DNA from: Phormidesmis sp963789215
GTDB lineage: Bacteria > Cyanobacteriota > Cyanobacteriia > Phormidesmidales > Phormidesmidaceae
Length of the DNA stretch: 64,000 nucleotides
Assembly (NCBI GenBank): GCA_963789215.1
Contig: CAWBJY010000014.1
Span: 1-64,000, forward strand
Direction: 5' to 3'
Positions 1 through 8,273 of this stretch are shown here, in pieces. Both the position numbers and the translations under genes were made by a program. Below the pieces are notes generated by a model, which saw nothing but the letters and a program-made list of their open reading frames with translations, was not told the DNA's origin and made no database searches. How positions within the stretch are numbered: position 1 is the first letter of the stretch; each line of letters starts with the position of its first letter.

Positions 1-293
1 AAAATGATTGGAAAGTCTACGACTGGCAACGATTTCTATGGCTGTGTGCGGTATGCACTGGATGAAGAGAAGGGTCTGAAGCAGGCGCATATCATCGGGG
101 GCAATACCATCGGCAGCAGCGCGGCTGAACTGTCTGCTGAATTTTCTCAAAACCAGCGAGCAAAGCCCTACATTAAAAATCCGGTCTGGCACATTGCGTT
201 GAGTTCGCCGATGCACGAACAGCTCAATGATGCTCAGTGGCAGCAGGTGGCGATCGCCTATCTAGACATCATGGAGCTGGAGAGGAACAACCA

Positions 294-1862
294 TCAATAT
301 GTGGTCATTCGACACCGATGATGAGCCGCAGGGTCACGTTCATATTGTGGCAAATCGTATCGGCGAAGATGGTAGCGTTCATCATCTTCGCTGGGACAGG
401 TTGAAAACGATTCAGGCAACCCGAGCATTAAGGAGAAGTTTAGCTTCCTATTCAGCAGTTCCAAATTCCAAGATACAGACATTCTGGGACGGCTCGCGCC
501 GTCTCTCAGTGATAAGTCAGTGGCGAGTCGAGAAGTATTGCTACGAATGGGTTTGTTCGGTTTCGACTGGTCCAGCATGAAATCTAGCAAGGCTGTCCAG
601 CTCTCAAACCACAAGTAATTGGTGAGTGCCAGGATATCCTGAAAGAAGCCTTGTCTAGTCCCGCGAATTTGTCGAATCTGTTGATAGCGCTCATCGGCTA
701 GGTGGAGAACCGTATGAAACAAAAAGGCCAATAGGTTCAAGGTCAGCAAAAAAGCGGAGAGATGCTGCTTGCCATGACCAAAATTATGTTCGAGATGATA
801 GCCCTTAGTCTTCAGCACATTGTGATTTTCGTTTTCCGTTTTCCAGCGGCAGCGCCCGGCAGCCGCGACCTCAATGACTCGCTGCGGAGTGAGGCGATGG
901 TTCGTCACCCAACTGTTGCGGTAGAGGACTTTCCCATCTGAAGTGCGCGTTACTATTAGCTCACACCAGTTCACCGATAGCACCGGCGCTTCTGCCCGCA
1001 TAGGAACGTCATTGAGATAACGATATCGCCAAACTGCATCGGTCTTTCCGCTACGCCGCTGCTGCTGAATCGTCTTCACGCTGCCATGAGCTGCCTGAAA
1101 CACTATCCAGTCGTAAAGCGCCGAGTGCGACTCGGGTAAACACACAAAGATAAAATTGAAACCATTGGCCAGGACCTCTTCACACATCGGCTGACGACTG
1201 AAAAGGTCGTCTCCAAGCAACGTCACCGCTTGATTGCCAAACATCTCTGGAGCTGAAGCTATCCACCGTTTGGCAGCAGCTTGCTCACAGTCCTGCTTTG
1301 CATGGCCGTCTTGAGGGGTAATCACCGCAGGGGGTAATGAAATCACCGCAGACTGCGCAGGCGAGACAATCACAGGCAAGATAGCTTTGTGAGCGTAGGT
1401 CACTTGGCCACTGCGTGAGGTTCGTTTTGAGCAGCAGGGGCAGCTAATTTTCTGTGAGCTATAGTAGTCAGTGCCATCTAAGGCCACCAGCAAGTTTCTA
1501 CCCAGGGTCTCGAACCCTCGCAAGTGACCTTGCTGGTGAAGCGCTTGATAGATATTGACGAATACCTCGAACAGACCCTGGGCCGCTATCTGATCCAGAA
1601 TATTGCGAATCTGCACAACGCTGGGGATGTTCTTCAATCCAAACAGGCTCTGCGCATTATTGCGACCGTTGCGGCTATCGAGGTGGCGCTGATAGTCTAA
1701 GAACGAGGCGCTCTGCATAAAAAAGCAACCGAATGCGCCTAAAACCGTATCCCGAATGCTGTAGCTACTGGCATTACTCGGTTTGCGCGGGTCGTCTAGC
1801 TTGCCAATGGCACCGTTGAGTTCGGATGACAAACTATCGAAACTGAAGCTACCAGTGATCAT
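294..1862 (-). CDS. DDE transposase of IS copy A, stop lost
   Basis: Catalyses transposition of its IS. The protein has LVALDGTDYYSS and LLGDDLFSR as likely catalytic aspartate regions, and a C-terminal CRWKTENENHNVLKTKGYH block like the glutamate motif of the IS4/ISNCY-type superfamily. A CPCC pair lies near residue 146. It aligns with copy B's 444-aa product. However, copy B ends at ...SNTS with a stop, whereas here the stop is missing. The frame continues about 78 residues through the left inverted repeat into antisense relaxase sequence, ending at 294. The native end corresponds to about 530. Whether the extended protein is active is unknown. Confidence 0.88.
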   Translation of the reverse strand: MITGSFSFDSLSSELNGAIGKLDDPRKPSNASSYSIRDTVLGAFGCFFMQSASFLDYQRHLDSRNGRNNAQSLFGLKNIPSVVQIRNILDQIAAQGLFEVFVNIYQALHQQGHLRGFETLGRNLLVALDGTDYYSSQKISCPCCSKRTSRSGQVTYAHKAILPVIVSPAQSAVISLPPAVITPQDGHAKQDCEQAAAKRWIASAPEMFGNQAVTLLGDDLFSRQPMCEEVLANGFNFIFVCLPESHSALYDWIVFQAAHGSVKTIQQQRRSGKTDAVWRYRYLNDVPMRAEAPVLSVNWCELIVTRTSDGKVLYRNSWVTNHRLTPQRVIEVAAAGRCRWKTENENHNVLKTKGYHLEHNFGHGKQHLSAFLLTLNLLAFLFHTVLHLADERYQQIRQIRGTRQGFFQDILALTNYLWFESWTALLDFMLDQSKPNKPIRSNTSRLATDLSLRDGASRPRMSVSWNLELLNRKLNFSLMLGLPESFSTCPSEDDERYHLRRYDLPQYERDPAAHHRCRMTTY

Positions 1863-1987
1863 CGGCTGAAGCAGTGACTGGGCTGTTAAGGAAACACTTT
1901 CATCTACCTTACGCCATCTCTGCTGAAGCAGTCGTCATTCTTTTCGGCTCAGCAAGCATGTTCTTAAGTTGGAATTTGGAATTGCTG
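453..1987 (-). mobile_element. Insertion sequence, copy A (about 1535 bp)
   Basis: The ends are inverted repeats: CAGCAGTTCCAAATTCCAA at 453-471 and TTGGAATTTGGAATTGCTG at 1969-1987, 18 of 19 positions matching. The flanks read CTTCCTAT at 444-451 and 1988-1995, an 8-bp target duplication (9 bp if one mismatch is allowed), so this copy arrived by transposition into the relaxase gene. A second copy lies at 9886-11422 in the opposite orientation. The IS carries one minus-strand transposase. Confidence 0.9.
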
Positions 1988-2717
1988 CTTCCTATCAGCG
2001 AAGCCAGGGGAGAATTTTCGGCAGCGGGTGCGATCGCTCATTGATAGAGCCGCTTACGATCAACCGAGTTTACTGACCTTCTGCCAACGGCTAGAAAGGC
2101 AGGGTCTGGTGCCTGAGCTATATCAGCGTCGGGGGGAAATAACAGGGATTGCCTACCTCTACCAAAATCAGCGAATGGCTGGCTCTGTGCTTGGGCAAAG
2201 CTATAGTTTGCCGGGGCTTCAGAAGCATCAGCAGATCAGCTATCAGCCTGAGAAAGACTTCGACGCACTGAAACAGATGGGCTATGCCCGACAACGTGGG
2301 GGGAAAGTGCCTTGGCCGTTGCGATCTCAGATTGCCTGGATGTTGCGCACTGGGCAGCTCACGCCGCGTATTCAACAATGGATGAAAGAGAAAGGCACTG
2401 ACCCAGAACAGTTTAGAAATTCAGGGTTTACTTACGAGCAGCTGCGGGATGAATTACAACAACTCTCACATGAGGCGATTGCACAAGATAGTAGTTCGCA
2501 TAGCAACTCTCCAGAATGTCAGAGGCCAGGACTTGAGCTTTGACATGTTTACCCCCCTGCTCGGCGGGTGATCCCGCAGCGGAGCGGAGGGTGAGGCCGC
2601 TGAGTAGGTTGTTCAAAGTATTTGGATAAAAGTTTCTGCGGATAGTTGTGAGCGACGCACTTATTCATTTCTAGAACAGCATGAACCTTGAAAGTTAAAA
2701 TGCTACGGCTTTTAGAA

Positions 2718-4308
2718 CTGGACAGTCCGAAGTTTTTCTTGAAGTGAGGTAGCAGATCTCTATCCGAAGCGCGATCACCTACGGCGGGCGTTGCCATCGC
2801 TAAAAGCAACGAACATTCCAATACCCAAAGAGCAAGGAATGTTCGAGACTGGTTGAATCATCACAAACAACCAATTCAATTATGGAACTCTACGCCCGCA
2901 TTGAGCAAATCCTAAAACAGCTCCAGCCAGCCTTCAGTCGAGAAGTCCCGTTTGAATGGTTTGTGCTGTTGACGTGGGGACTGCTATTGAGTCATCAACC
3001 GGCAGCTGTGACGAGCTATGTGAATGGATTGGGGCTAGATGAATCGTGCTACGGCGCAGCGCTGCACTGGTTCCACTCCACCGCTTTTAGGATGGATGAC
3101 GTTTGCCATCGCTGGGGCCAGTGGCTTTCATCGCATACCGCAGCCCAGCGATTGCAAGGCCAGCTGGTCTATCTTGGCGATGGGATAAAAGTTGGCAAGG
3201 AAGGTCGCAAAATGCCAGGTGTCAAAGGTCTTCATCAGGAATCAGCAGATGTTAACAAGCCAGAGTGGATCCGAGGTCACTACTTCAGTGCACTGGGCCT
3301 GTTGCTCGGTCAGGGCAAAGCGCTATTTTCGGCCCCTATCGTCTTAAAGTTGCACGATGGCATTGACCCATTAGCGCTCTCTAAGCTGACGCTGGTGGAT
3401 AAAATGGCAGCCGTTTGTGTCCTGTATATGGAGAAAGGAAGCTATGCCATTTTAGATGCCTACTATGCCTCGGCCAAGGTATTGAAACCGTTTCGAGCGC
3501 AGGGGTTGCATTTAATCAGTCGAGCGTCGATTTCAACTGTGGCGCGTGCAGCCTTTTCAGCTAATCCGAGTATTCGGGGGCCAGGTCGTCCTCGAGTCTG
3601 GGGTACCGAGATAAAACTCAGAGAGTTATTTGCCCCGATTGATGCCTGCTCGCAAGCCGTCGTTTGGCTCTATGGCCAACGTCAGACCGTGTACTATCAG
3701 TGCTTTGACTTCTACTGGGATGCCTCCGATGAATTAGTGTTATTCGTGCTCACGCAATTGCCTAATGGAAAACAGATTATCCTACTCTCTAGTGACACCA
3801 CACTCACCGGAGCGCAAGTGATTGAAGCCTATGGCTGGCGGTTCAAAATTGAGGTCAGCTTCCGCTCATTGGTTCAGCTACTGGGCGGCTTTGACTATCG
3901 CTTCTGGCTACGCGCTATGACCAGAGCTTCTAGCTGGCCTAAGAATCTTGTCTTGGCTGACTTCGATGCTGAGTTCCAGGCGAAGGTTGCTACTAAAGTC
4001 GAAGCATTTGAGAGATTTGTCAATCTCAATGCCATTGCTCTAGGGCTGTTACAAGTGCTTGCGTTAGAACTTCCTAATGTCGTTTGGGCACATTTCCCTC
4101 AGTGGTTTCGGACGCTGCCAACGCATGGATTGCCCAGTGAGCAAATTGTGCGGATGGCACTTCAGTCTCTACAACCGATGGTTTTATCAAAACGTAAGCC
4201 CACTCTACTTCTCGCTAAATTACTCGCAGCCAAATTCAATCCTTCTGAAACCCAGAAACAACCGCCTGTAGCTGCCTAATTTTTCAACAGAAACTTCGGA
4301 CTGTCCAG
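2718..4308 (+). mobile_element. Second, unrelated insertion sequence (1591 bp)
   Basis: Perfect 18-bp inverted ends: CTGGACAGTCCGAAGTTT at 2718-2735 and its exact complement at 4291-4308. The 8-bp target duplication TTTTAGAA is perfect (2710-2717 and 4309-4316). Perfect ends and duplication, together with an intact transposase, indicate a recent insertion. It shares no end sequence with the other IS in the window. Confidence 0.95.
2882..4279 (+). CDS. IS4-superfamily DDE transposase
   Basis: A 465-aa transposase filling the IS at 2718-4308. The DDE residues can be placed in YLGDGIK (about residue 100), AILDAYYAS (about 192) and YGWRFKIEVSFRSL (about 324-337). The last fits the IS4-type Y-x2-R-x3-E signature, with the expected Lys replaced. 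It starts with ATG 164 bp inside the left end and stops 29 bp before the right end. No frameshift is seen, so it is probably active. The exact IS family cannot be fixed by eye. Confidence 0.9.
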   Translation: MELYARIEQILKQLQPAFSREVPFEWFVLLTWGLLLSHQPAAVTSYVNGLGLDESCYGAALHWFHSTAFRMDDVCHRWGQWLSSHTAAQRLQGQLVYLGDGIKVGKEGRKMPGVKGLHQESADVNKPEWIRGHYFSALGLLLGQGKALFSAPIVLKLHDGIDPLALSKLTLVDKMAAVCVLYMEKGSYAILDAYYASAKVLKPFRAQGLHLISRASISTVARAAFSANPSIRGPGRPRVWGTEIKLRELFAPIDACSQAVVWLYGQRQTVYYQCFDFYWDASDELVLFVLTQLPNGKQIILLSSDTTLTGAQVIEAYGWRFKIEVSFRSLVQLLGGFDYRFWLRAMTRASSWPKNLVLADFDAEFQAKVATKVEAFERFVNLNAIALGLLQVLALELPNVVWAHFPQWFRTLPTHGLPSEQIVRMALQSLQPMVLSKRKPTLLLAKLLAAKFNPSETQKQPPVAA

Positions 4309-4402
4309 TTTTAGAAGTTGCTCCAGTCCAAAGTTTTGCTTAATACAGTTGATGTCTATTGAGCGGCCACTAGACCACACCCGAACAGTAGAGAGCTGCG
4401 CG

Positions 4403-4579
4403 TCAGTCGGCTTCCTTTGGTGCTGCTTTTAATTGCCCGTCTTCCCATAGCTCCATCATCAGTAAATCAACGGGCACTAGGAGTCTAGAGTCGTTGTCGA
4501 GTGAGATCTCAAAGCACCGCTCTTTGGCTTCATAGCTGACAGACTCTATCAACGTTGTGATGACTTTAGTTGCGAGCAT
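4403..4579 (-). pseudogene. DUF2442-like small protein, 3' part frameshifted and cut by IS
   Basis: A 58-aa minus-strand reading frame beginning MLATKVITTLIE and ending KAAPKEAD-stop. Its SLDNDSRLLVPVDLL stretch resembles DUF2442 proteins, which are short and often paired with another small gene. Just after the stop, a different frame continues plausibly (AQLSTVRVWSSGRSI, then QNFGLEQLLK) up to the IS right end at 4308. The gene therefore looks frameshifted and then cut by the IS. Immediately upstream (4567-4660, minus) is a remnant frame ending KAAMEVIKDARN, with an in-frame TAG, that overlaps this start. That remnant is probably a dead partner gene. Function unknown. Confidence 0.5.
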
Positions 4580-4750
4580 CCTTAATTACTTCCATAGCAG
4601 CTTTAAGTTCGTTTAGTCGCGCCTAGGCTAGCTTGAGTGCAGCTTTTTGAAACTTGGACTCTTTGGAGCCACCACATAGGAAAATCGCACAGGCGGAAAA
4701 CGCTCATATCAGTCCCCCCGGAGCGCGATCGCTCAGAAGAGATGAAAATA

Positions 4751-5176
4751 TTAATCTGGCGGATGCCAACCTACCTCTGTCCACAGCTTTCGAGAAAGGG
4801 TTAATTCTGCACGATTCATGCGAAGTGCCACTGTCGTAACTCGGCCTACAGTTGTCTTATCTATCACCAACAAGCCATCAGAACTCCAGCCAAAGTGTTC
4901 GCTCCAACATTGATTCTGAGGATGAAAGAAGCGAACTGCTTTTTGAGAAACGTCATCAAACACAGCAATTCTAGCGGCTTTGTACGGGTTGCAATCCCAG
5001 CAGGCCAGGCATAAGTTATTTTCTGCTGTCTTCCCACCTAAAGCTTCTGGAATAATATGATCAACGGTTAGACGAACGCCAGATATTTGCGGCTGGGTTT
5101 GACAATAGGCGCAACGAGACTGAAATTGCTCGACAATTAAGCGGCGCAGCGTCTCCGGAATCCTAGTTTTACTCAT
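4751..5176 (-). CDS. HNH endonuclease family protein
   Basis: A 141-aa small nuclease. The HNH zinc-finger layout is complete: CAYC at residues 22-25, DH at 39-40 followed by IIPEALGG, NN at 53-54, and CWDC at 59-62 followed by N63. These provide the structural zinc and the catalytic His/Asn. Its ATG overlaps the stop of the upstream gene by one base (TAATG), implying translational coupling. HNH proteins of this length occur as stand-alone nucleases in many cyanobacteria and accessory regions. Whether this one acts in DNA repair, defence or homing cannot be told. Confidence 0.88.
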   Translation of the reverse strand: MSKTRIPETLRRLIVEQFQSRCAYCQTQPQISGVRLTVDHIIPEALGGKTAENNLCLACWDCNPYKAARIAVFDDVSQKAVRFFHPQNQCWSEHFGWSSDGLLVIDKTTVGRVTTVALRMNRAELTLSRKLWTEVGWHPPD

Positions 5177-5586
5177 TAGTGAGGGGCAAGCACTGAAATA
5201 TCGTGGCCTCGTTCAAGCAGAATAGCCGCAGACTTGGCCCGAGTCATCATGATTTGGTTAAAGTGCGCTGATAGAACTTGGAGCTGTTCTGACTCATTTG
5301 AGGTTAGCCCGACTCGTTGCCGCTTTTCAAGTAGCGCTTGCATCAAATCGTTGTCTTCCTCGGAAGCCGTTGATGTAGCTGAATTCCAGAGTTCTTCATC
5401 AGTAAACAAACACAGGTGCGCTAACCGAGCGGTGATATCTGACGTCAGCGCTTCATCAGTCGCTATGGCTGAGTTCAAGAGATGCACCGTTTCTTCTAGC
5501 AAAGGGCGCTCAGATTTGGTCGATAACTCCACGAGTCGTCGATAGGTGGCATCCGGCAGATGTAGCGTAACTGTCTGTAGCTCCAT
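5176..5586 (-). CDS. Conserved small partner of the HNH protein, N-terminal RHH-like segment
   Basis: About 136 aa. The chosen start MELQTVTLHLPDATYRRLVEL is a beta strand followed by a helix, as in ribbon-helix-helix proteins. An alternative ATG seven codons upstream (5607) is possible. The rest is predicted mostly helical and acidic, with no catalytic motif I recognise. Translational coupling (TAATG) to the HNH gene suggests the two proteins act together. This could be a DNA-binding or inhibitory partner; that is inference from gene order only. Confidence 0.7.
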   Translation of the reverse strand: MELQTVTLHLPDATYRRLVELSTKSERPLLEETVHLLNSAIATDEALTSDITARLAHLCLFTDEELWNSATSTASEEDNDLMQALLEKRQRVGLTSNESEQLQVLSAHFNQIMMTRAKSAAILLERGHDISVLAPH

Positions 5587-5607
5587 CAGTTTTATTTTCT
5601 CTTTCAC

Positions 5608-6030
5608 ATAAACTCAATTATACGGCTGGATTATTGCGCCTGTATAGGGTGATGGGATGAACGCAAAACAATCGTATAAGCAAAGAGGGAAAGGAGTTGA
5701 GCTTTCGCTCTTCTCTCTAGGCAGCGATCGCACAGAAGACGGCGGCAGAAGAAGTCACACAAATAGCAGGATGAAGATAGGGGGCGATCGCTGCGACTAG
5801 CGCGCGAAATAGTCCATCCACCTCAGCACCGAATGTTGACATACAGCGCTTGATTTGGACTCCTGGGTGTAGGTTACTGCCTGAAAAAATGAGCGGTCGG
5901 CAGGCATAAACGAGATGGCTTCTCAATACCCGTCATGCAGGCAGCTCGCATACATCGAGCGGCTCAAAATAAATAGCTTTTGTGATAAAATTGTGTACCG
6001 GCGTGTACGCAATCGGCAAAAGGTGAACCA
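5608..6030. other. Intergenic region, 423 bp
   Basis: No coding signal is convincing on either strand. It contains HIP1-related GCGATCGC sites and, at its right end, the promoter/operator of the Phd/PIN pair. Confidence 0.5.
5981..6011 (+). promoter_or_regulatory. Probable promoter/operator of the Phd-PIN pair
   Basis: A -10-like GATAAAAT (5984-5991) is followed by two GTGTAC hexamers at 5993-5998 and 6003-6008, spaced exactly 10 bp, one helical turn. Paired short sites next to the promoter are typical of antitoxin autorepression. A purine-rich AAAGGTGA precedes the ATG at 6031. Confidence 0.5.
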
Positions 6031-6285
6031 ATGGTTGAGAAAGTAGGGGTTCGAGAGTTCAGAAGTAATATCGGCAAATATATCGACTCAGCTGAGCCCA
6101 TTGAGGTATCGCGTCATGGTCAAACGGTGGGCTATTTCGTGCCCGTTCGGAAAAAATCGGACAAAGCTGACCTGGAAGCATTTATGACTGCCGCTCGTAA
6201 GGTCGAGGCTCTATTGTCAGACCGTGAAGTAGATGAAGAAGAGCTCATGCAAGAATTTAAACGGTTGCGTAAGAACAAAGCATAG
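6031..6285 (+). CDS. Phd/YefM-family antitoxin
   Basis: An 84-aa antitoxin that neutralises the PIN ribonuclease encoded 11 bp downstream and probably represses the operon. The N-terminal fold is recognisable from VGVREFRSNIGKYID, then PIEVSRHGQTVGYFVP, the standard Phd DNA-binding/dimerisation motif. The charged C-terminal tail (about residues 50-84, DREVDEEELMQEF) would wrap the toxin. Complete, no lesion. Confidence 0.9.
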   Translation: MVEKVGVREFRSNIGKYIDSAEPIEVSRHGQTVGYFVPVRKKSDKADLEAFMTAARKVEALLSDREVDEEELMQEFKRLRKNKA

Positions 6286-6296
6286 TTGACGGTGCA

Positions 6297-6734
6297 ATGG
6301 AAACCAACAAACGGATTGTGTTAGATGCAAACATACTAATGCGGGCTGTTTTAGGCAGAAAGGTAAAGCCGTTATTAGAAAAGCATTATGCGAATGTGCA
6401 ATTCTTCGCACCGGAGGTTTGCTATCAAGATGCAAGAAAATACTTGCCGCCGCTGTTCGAAAAGAAGAAGCTGGAAGCAAGCGGTGCGATAGATGCGCTA
6501 GGCAAGCTAATGCTTTTAGTTAATACAGTGGAGAGTAGTGCTTACGGCTCATACGAGATAGAAGCGAAACAGCGTATTGCGATTAGAGATATTGATGACT
6601 GGCCAGTTGTAGCGGTTGCTCTGATGCTGAACTGTCCTGTATGGACGGAAGATGCTGACTTTTTTGGGACTGGTGTCGCAACCTGGACAAGTGACCGCGT
6701 TCATTTATATCTAGCACCCAAGAACGGCAACTAA
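6297..6734 (+). CDS. PIN-domain toxin (VapC-like ribonuclease)
   Basis: A 145-aa PIN-domain nuclease of a type II toxin-antitoxin system. Acidic metal ligands are visible: D10 in VLDANIL, a central acidic/helical region around PEVCYQDARKYL, DIDDWPVVA (near 98-106), and WTEDADFFG (near 116-123). The layout is that of cyanobacterial PIN toxins paired with Phd-type antitoxins. It probably cleaves RNA; the target is unknown. Intact. Confidence 0.88.
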   Translation: METNKRIVLDANILMRAVLGRKVKPLLEKHYANVQFFAPEVCYQDARKYLPPLFEKKKLEASGAIDALGKLMLLVNTVESSAYGSYEIEAKQRIAIRDIDDWPVVAVALMLNCPVWTEDADFFGTGVATWTSDRVHLYLAPKNGN

Positions 6735-6782
6735 ACCTAAGATGACAGCAGGATGAAACTTGGGCGATACTCCTAACTCCTT

Positions 6783-6820
6783 CGGAGACGCTCCGCGAAC
6801 GGAGTGGCTTCGCCATCGCA
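6783..6820. repeat. Cyanobacterial interspersed GC-rich repeat unit
   Basis: GGAGACGCTCCGCGAACGG followed by AGTGGCTTCGCCATCGC resembles the short palindromic repeats scattered between cyanobacterial genes. A looser relative lies at about 2554-2592 (GATCCCGCAGCGGAGCGGAGG). No coding role. Confidence 0.45.
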
Positions 6821-6908
6821 CCAGAGGTGGAGAAAGGATGTCGAGGGACTACGCCGAATGCAATTGACGAAGAGCCCGTTGGGTTGTCTGCCCCTATTCG
6901 ATGATGTT

Positions 6909-6942
6909 GCGCTAACGTGATTACACGCTATCACGTTAGCGC
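6909..6942. repeat. 12-bp perfect inverted repeat
   Basis: GCGCTAACGTGA (6909-6920), a 10-nt spacer and TCACGTTAGCGC (6931-6942). It lies 30 bp beyond the 3' end of the 264-aa gene and contains the TCACGTT core seen near parA. It could be a terminator without a clear U-tract, or a protein-binding site; the shared core favours the latter. Confidence 0.6.
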
Positions 6943-6971
6943 AGCAGGTATGGATGTAGCTATCTCTTTGG

Positions 6972-7766
6972 CTACGGGAGTCGTAGCGGGTGCAGCTTAA
7001 ATTTGCGCACCGTTAGCGAGATCGCTTCTCGGTGGGCTTCGTCTAAATCGTCAATGTACATCCGGACAACCATGTCTTCGCAGTATTTGACAGCTTCTAT
7101 CCCTTCTTCTTCATTGATGTAGTTTCGAGCGATCTTAGGATCACCTTCCATCAGCAGCCAGCACCGCTTCATCTCAACGGCTTCGAGTCCAAACAGTCCT
7201 TTGTAGATACGGTTCGTCAGTTTGCCGTAGGTCGTATTGTGTACTTTGAGATCGCTTAGCAAGTCAGTGTAAGTTTTGCGAATAGGCTTGCCCGATTGTC
7301 GCTGTATTAGCCAGCGCGTTGTCGCACGACTGGATTTCGCACTATAAACACCCTTCAGGGCTACATTGGCCTCTGAGTAAAAACCTTTGACCGCAAACCA
7401 CAGCAGAAAAGCACCGATTTTTTCGCGGGTTGGCTTGCGCATCTTACCGGGGCTGAGCAAGATATCCATTGATAGCTCAACCCAATCAGCGACCTCGATT
7501 ACCTTGTAGTTATTTCCATCCGTACCATGGATTTGAATCACCCTGAAAGTCTTGCCAGATGGGGTTTCAAAGGCTTCTCCCCCAGCTATTTGAATCACCC
7601 GCTTTGTCAAGGTTGGCTGGGCTAGGCCAATGTGCCGTTCGGCCATCCGAAAACCAAAGCCGACGGACGGCTCGCCTTCGCCTAGTCCATTCGGATCTAT
7701 CACGATGGCCGTAAATTCTCTATCTTCGTAGGTGACGACGACTAGGTCACCGGATTGGATTGTCAT
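6972..7766 (-). CDS. Unknown 264-aa protein of the partition region
   Basis: I do not recognise this family. The N-terminal third (residues 1-95) is beta-rich, with a motif like SGDLVVVTYEDREFTAIVID that suggests a small barrel. The middle (about 110-195) is basic and helical (FLLWFAVKGFYSEANVAL, then RKTYTDLLSDLKVHNTTYGKLTNRIYKGLFG) and could bind DNA. The C-terminus is acidic and helical. It is flanked by palindromes carrying the iteron core (7803-7818 upstream, 6909-6942 downstream). It follows parA and the small RHH gene on the same strand, so a role in plasmid replication or maintenance is a reasonable guess. No Rep motif was identified. Confidence 0.7.
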   Translation of the reverse strand: MTIQSGDLVVVTYEDREFTAIVIDPNGLGEGEPSVGFGFRMAERHIGLAQPTLTKRVIQIAGGEAFETPSGKTFRVIQIHGTDGNNYKVIEVADWVELSMDILLSPGKMRKPTREKIGAFLLWFAVKGFYSEANVALKGVYSAKSSRATTRWLIQRQSGKPIRKTYTDLLSDLKVHNTTYGKLTNRIYKGLFGLEAVEMKRCWLLMEGDPKIARNYINEEEGIEAVKYCEDMVVRMYIDDLDEAHREAISLTVRKFKLHPLRLP

Positions 7767-7802
7767 AGCGCTTCGATAGGGATAAACGTTAGATAATGGG
7801 TT

Positions 7803-7818
7803 AACGTGATTTCACGTT
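7803..7818. promoter_or_regulatory. Palindromic operator upstream of the 264-aa gene
   Basis: AACGTGA-TT-TCACGTT is a perfect 7-bp dyad 37 bp upstream of the start codon at 7766, continuing into TCTCAC. The TCACGTT half-site is the core of the iterons upstream of parA, suggesting one protein reads all of these sites. Confidence 0.6.
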
Positions 7819-7946
7819 CTCACTTCATTGCGTTACCAGAGGAGACCAAGGGGTAGGAGGCGATCGCCGTTTGAATCAATCTGGGTTTAATGGGCAGACG
7901 ATGGCCAGGTGTTACGGAGGCGGCGCGGCGTAGGATGGCGTTGGCG

Positions 7947-8237
7947 TTACTCTGAATGCTTGCCTGCGATCTGAGGGAGGCCGCGCAGCTCAAACAGTAG
8001 ATCTAGCGCTTCGCCGACTAGCGCTTCTACGCTGACATCTTCGTCTAGCGCTAGCTGGCGCATCTGTTTTGAGACCATCGGGTCGAAGTAGCCAATCACG
8101 GCTTTTCTACCGGCCCTGCTAGGGCGGTAGTGAGGGCTCTTTTTATTATCAGGTTTTGCTTTAGCCTCTGGCTGTACTTTGCCAGTTGCCGCTTTACCAT
8201 TACCGACTTGCTTGAGGCGATCTCTAAGACCAGACAT
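7947..8237 (-). CDS. Small ribbon-helix-helix partition protein (ParB/ParG-like)
   Basis: A 96-aa protein with a flexible basic N-terminus (residues 1-42) and a C-terminal RHH fold: RKAVIGYFDPMVSKQMRQL forms the strand and first helix, and VSVEALVGEALDLLFE the second helix. Small RHH proteins encoded after a short ParA are the centromere-binding partners in type Ib plasmid partition and usually repress the operon. The N-terminal tail would stimulate the ParA ATPase. It lies 279 bp downstream of parA, separated by sequence carrying the same TCAC-rich motifs. Confidence 0.75.
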   Translation of the reverse strand: MSGLRDRLKQVGNGKAATGKVQPEAKAKPDNKKSPHYRPSRAGRKAVIGYFDPMVSKQMRQLALDEDVSVEALVGEALDLLFELRGLPQIAGKHSE

Positions 8238-8273
8238 AGTGAGTGCTTTCTCTTATGGCGTTGTGATGAGGTG

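Larger units (their letters stand above)
4..2543 (+). pseudogene. MobA-type relaxase, frameshifted and split by an IS
   Basis: This was a plasmid mobilisation relaxase (HUH nuclease that nicks oriT). The N-terminal part (4-321) has the family opening MIGK, an IIGGN motif and QYVVIRH. Reading then breaks near 314: the next part, TDDEPQGHVHIVANRI with the metal-binding HxH, lies in another frame (from about 315), consistent with loss of one AC from CACACC. At about 452 the gene is cut by an IS. It resumes after the IS, with the recognisable C-terminal half at 2028-2543 (SLIDRAAYDQPSLLTF, then SYSLPGLQKHQQISY, typical of cyanobacterial relaxases). That half is in a third frame relative to the sequence just after the IS, so at least two frameshifts exist. 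The gene cannot make a functional protein. It marks the segment as derived from a mobilisable plasmid. Family assignment is strong; the exact number of lesions is inferred. Confidence 0.85.

Noticed and set aside
2118..2821. Minus-strand frames opposite the relaxase end
   Set aside because: They cross the left end of the second IS and show no conserved motif.
5717..5926. A 69-aa minus-strand frame left of the Phd/PIN pair
   Set aside because: No ribosome-binding site or recognisable motif; likely chance.
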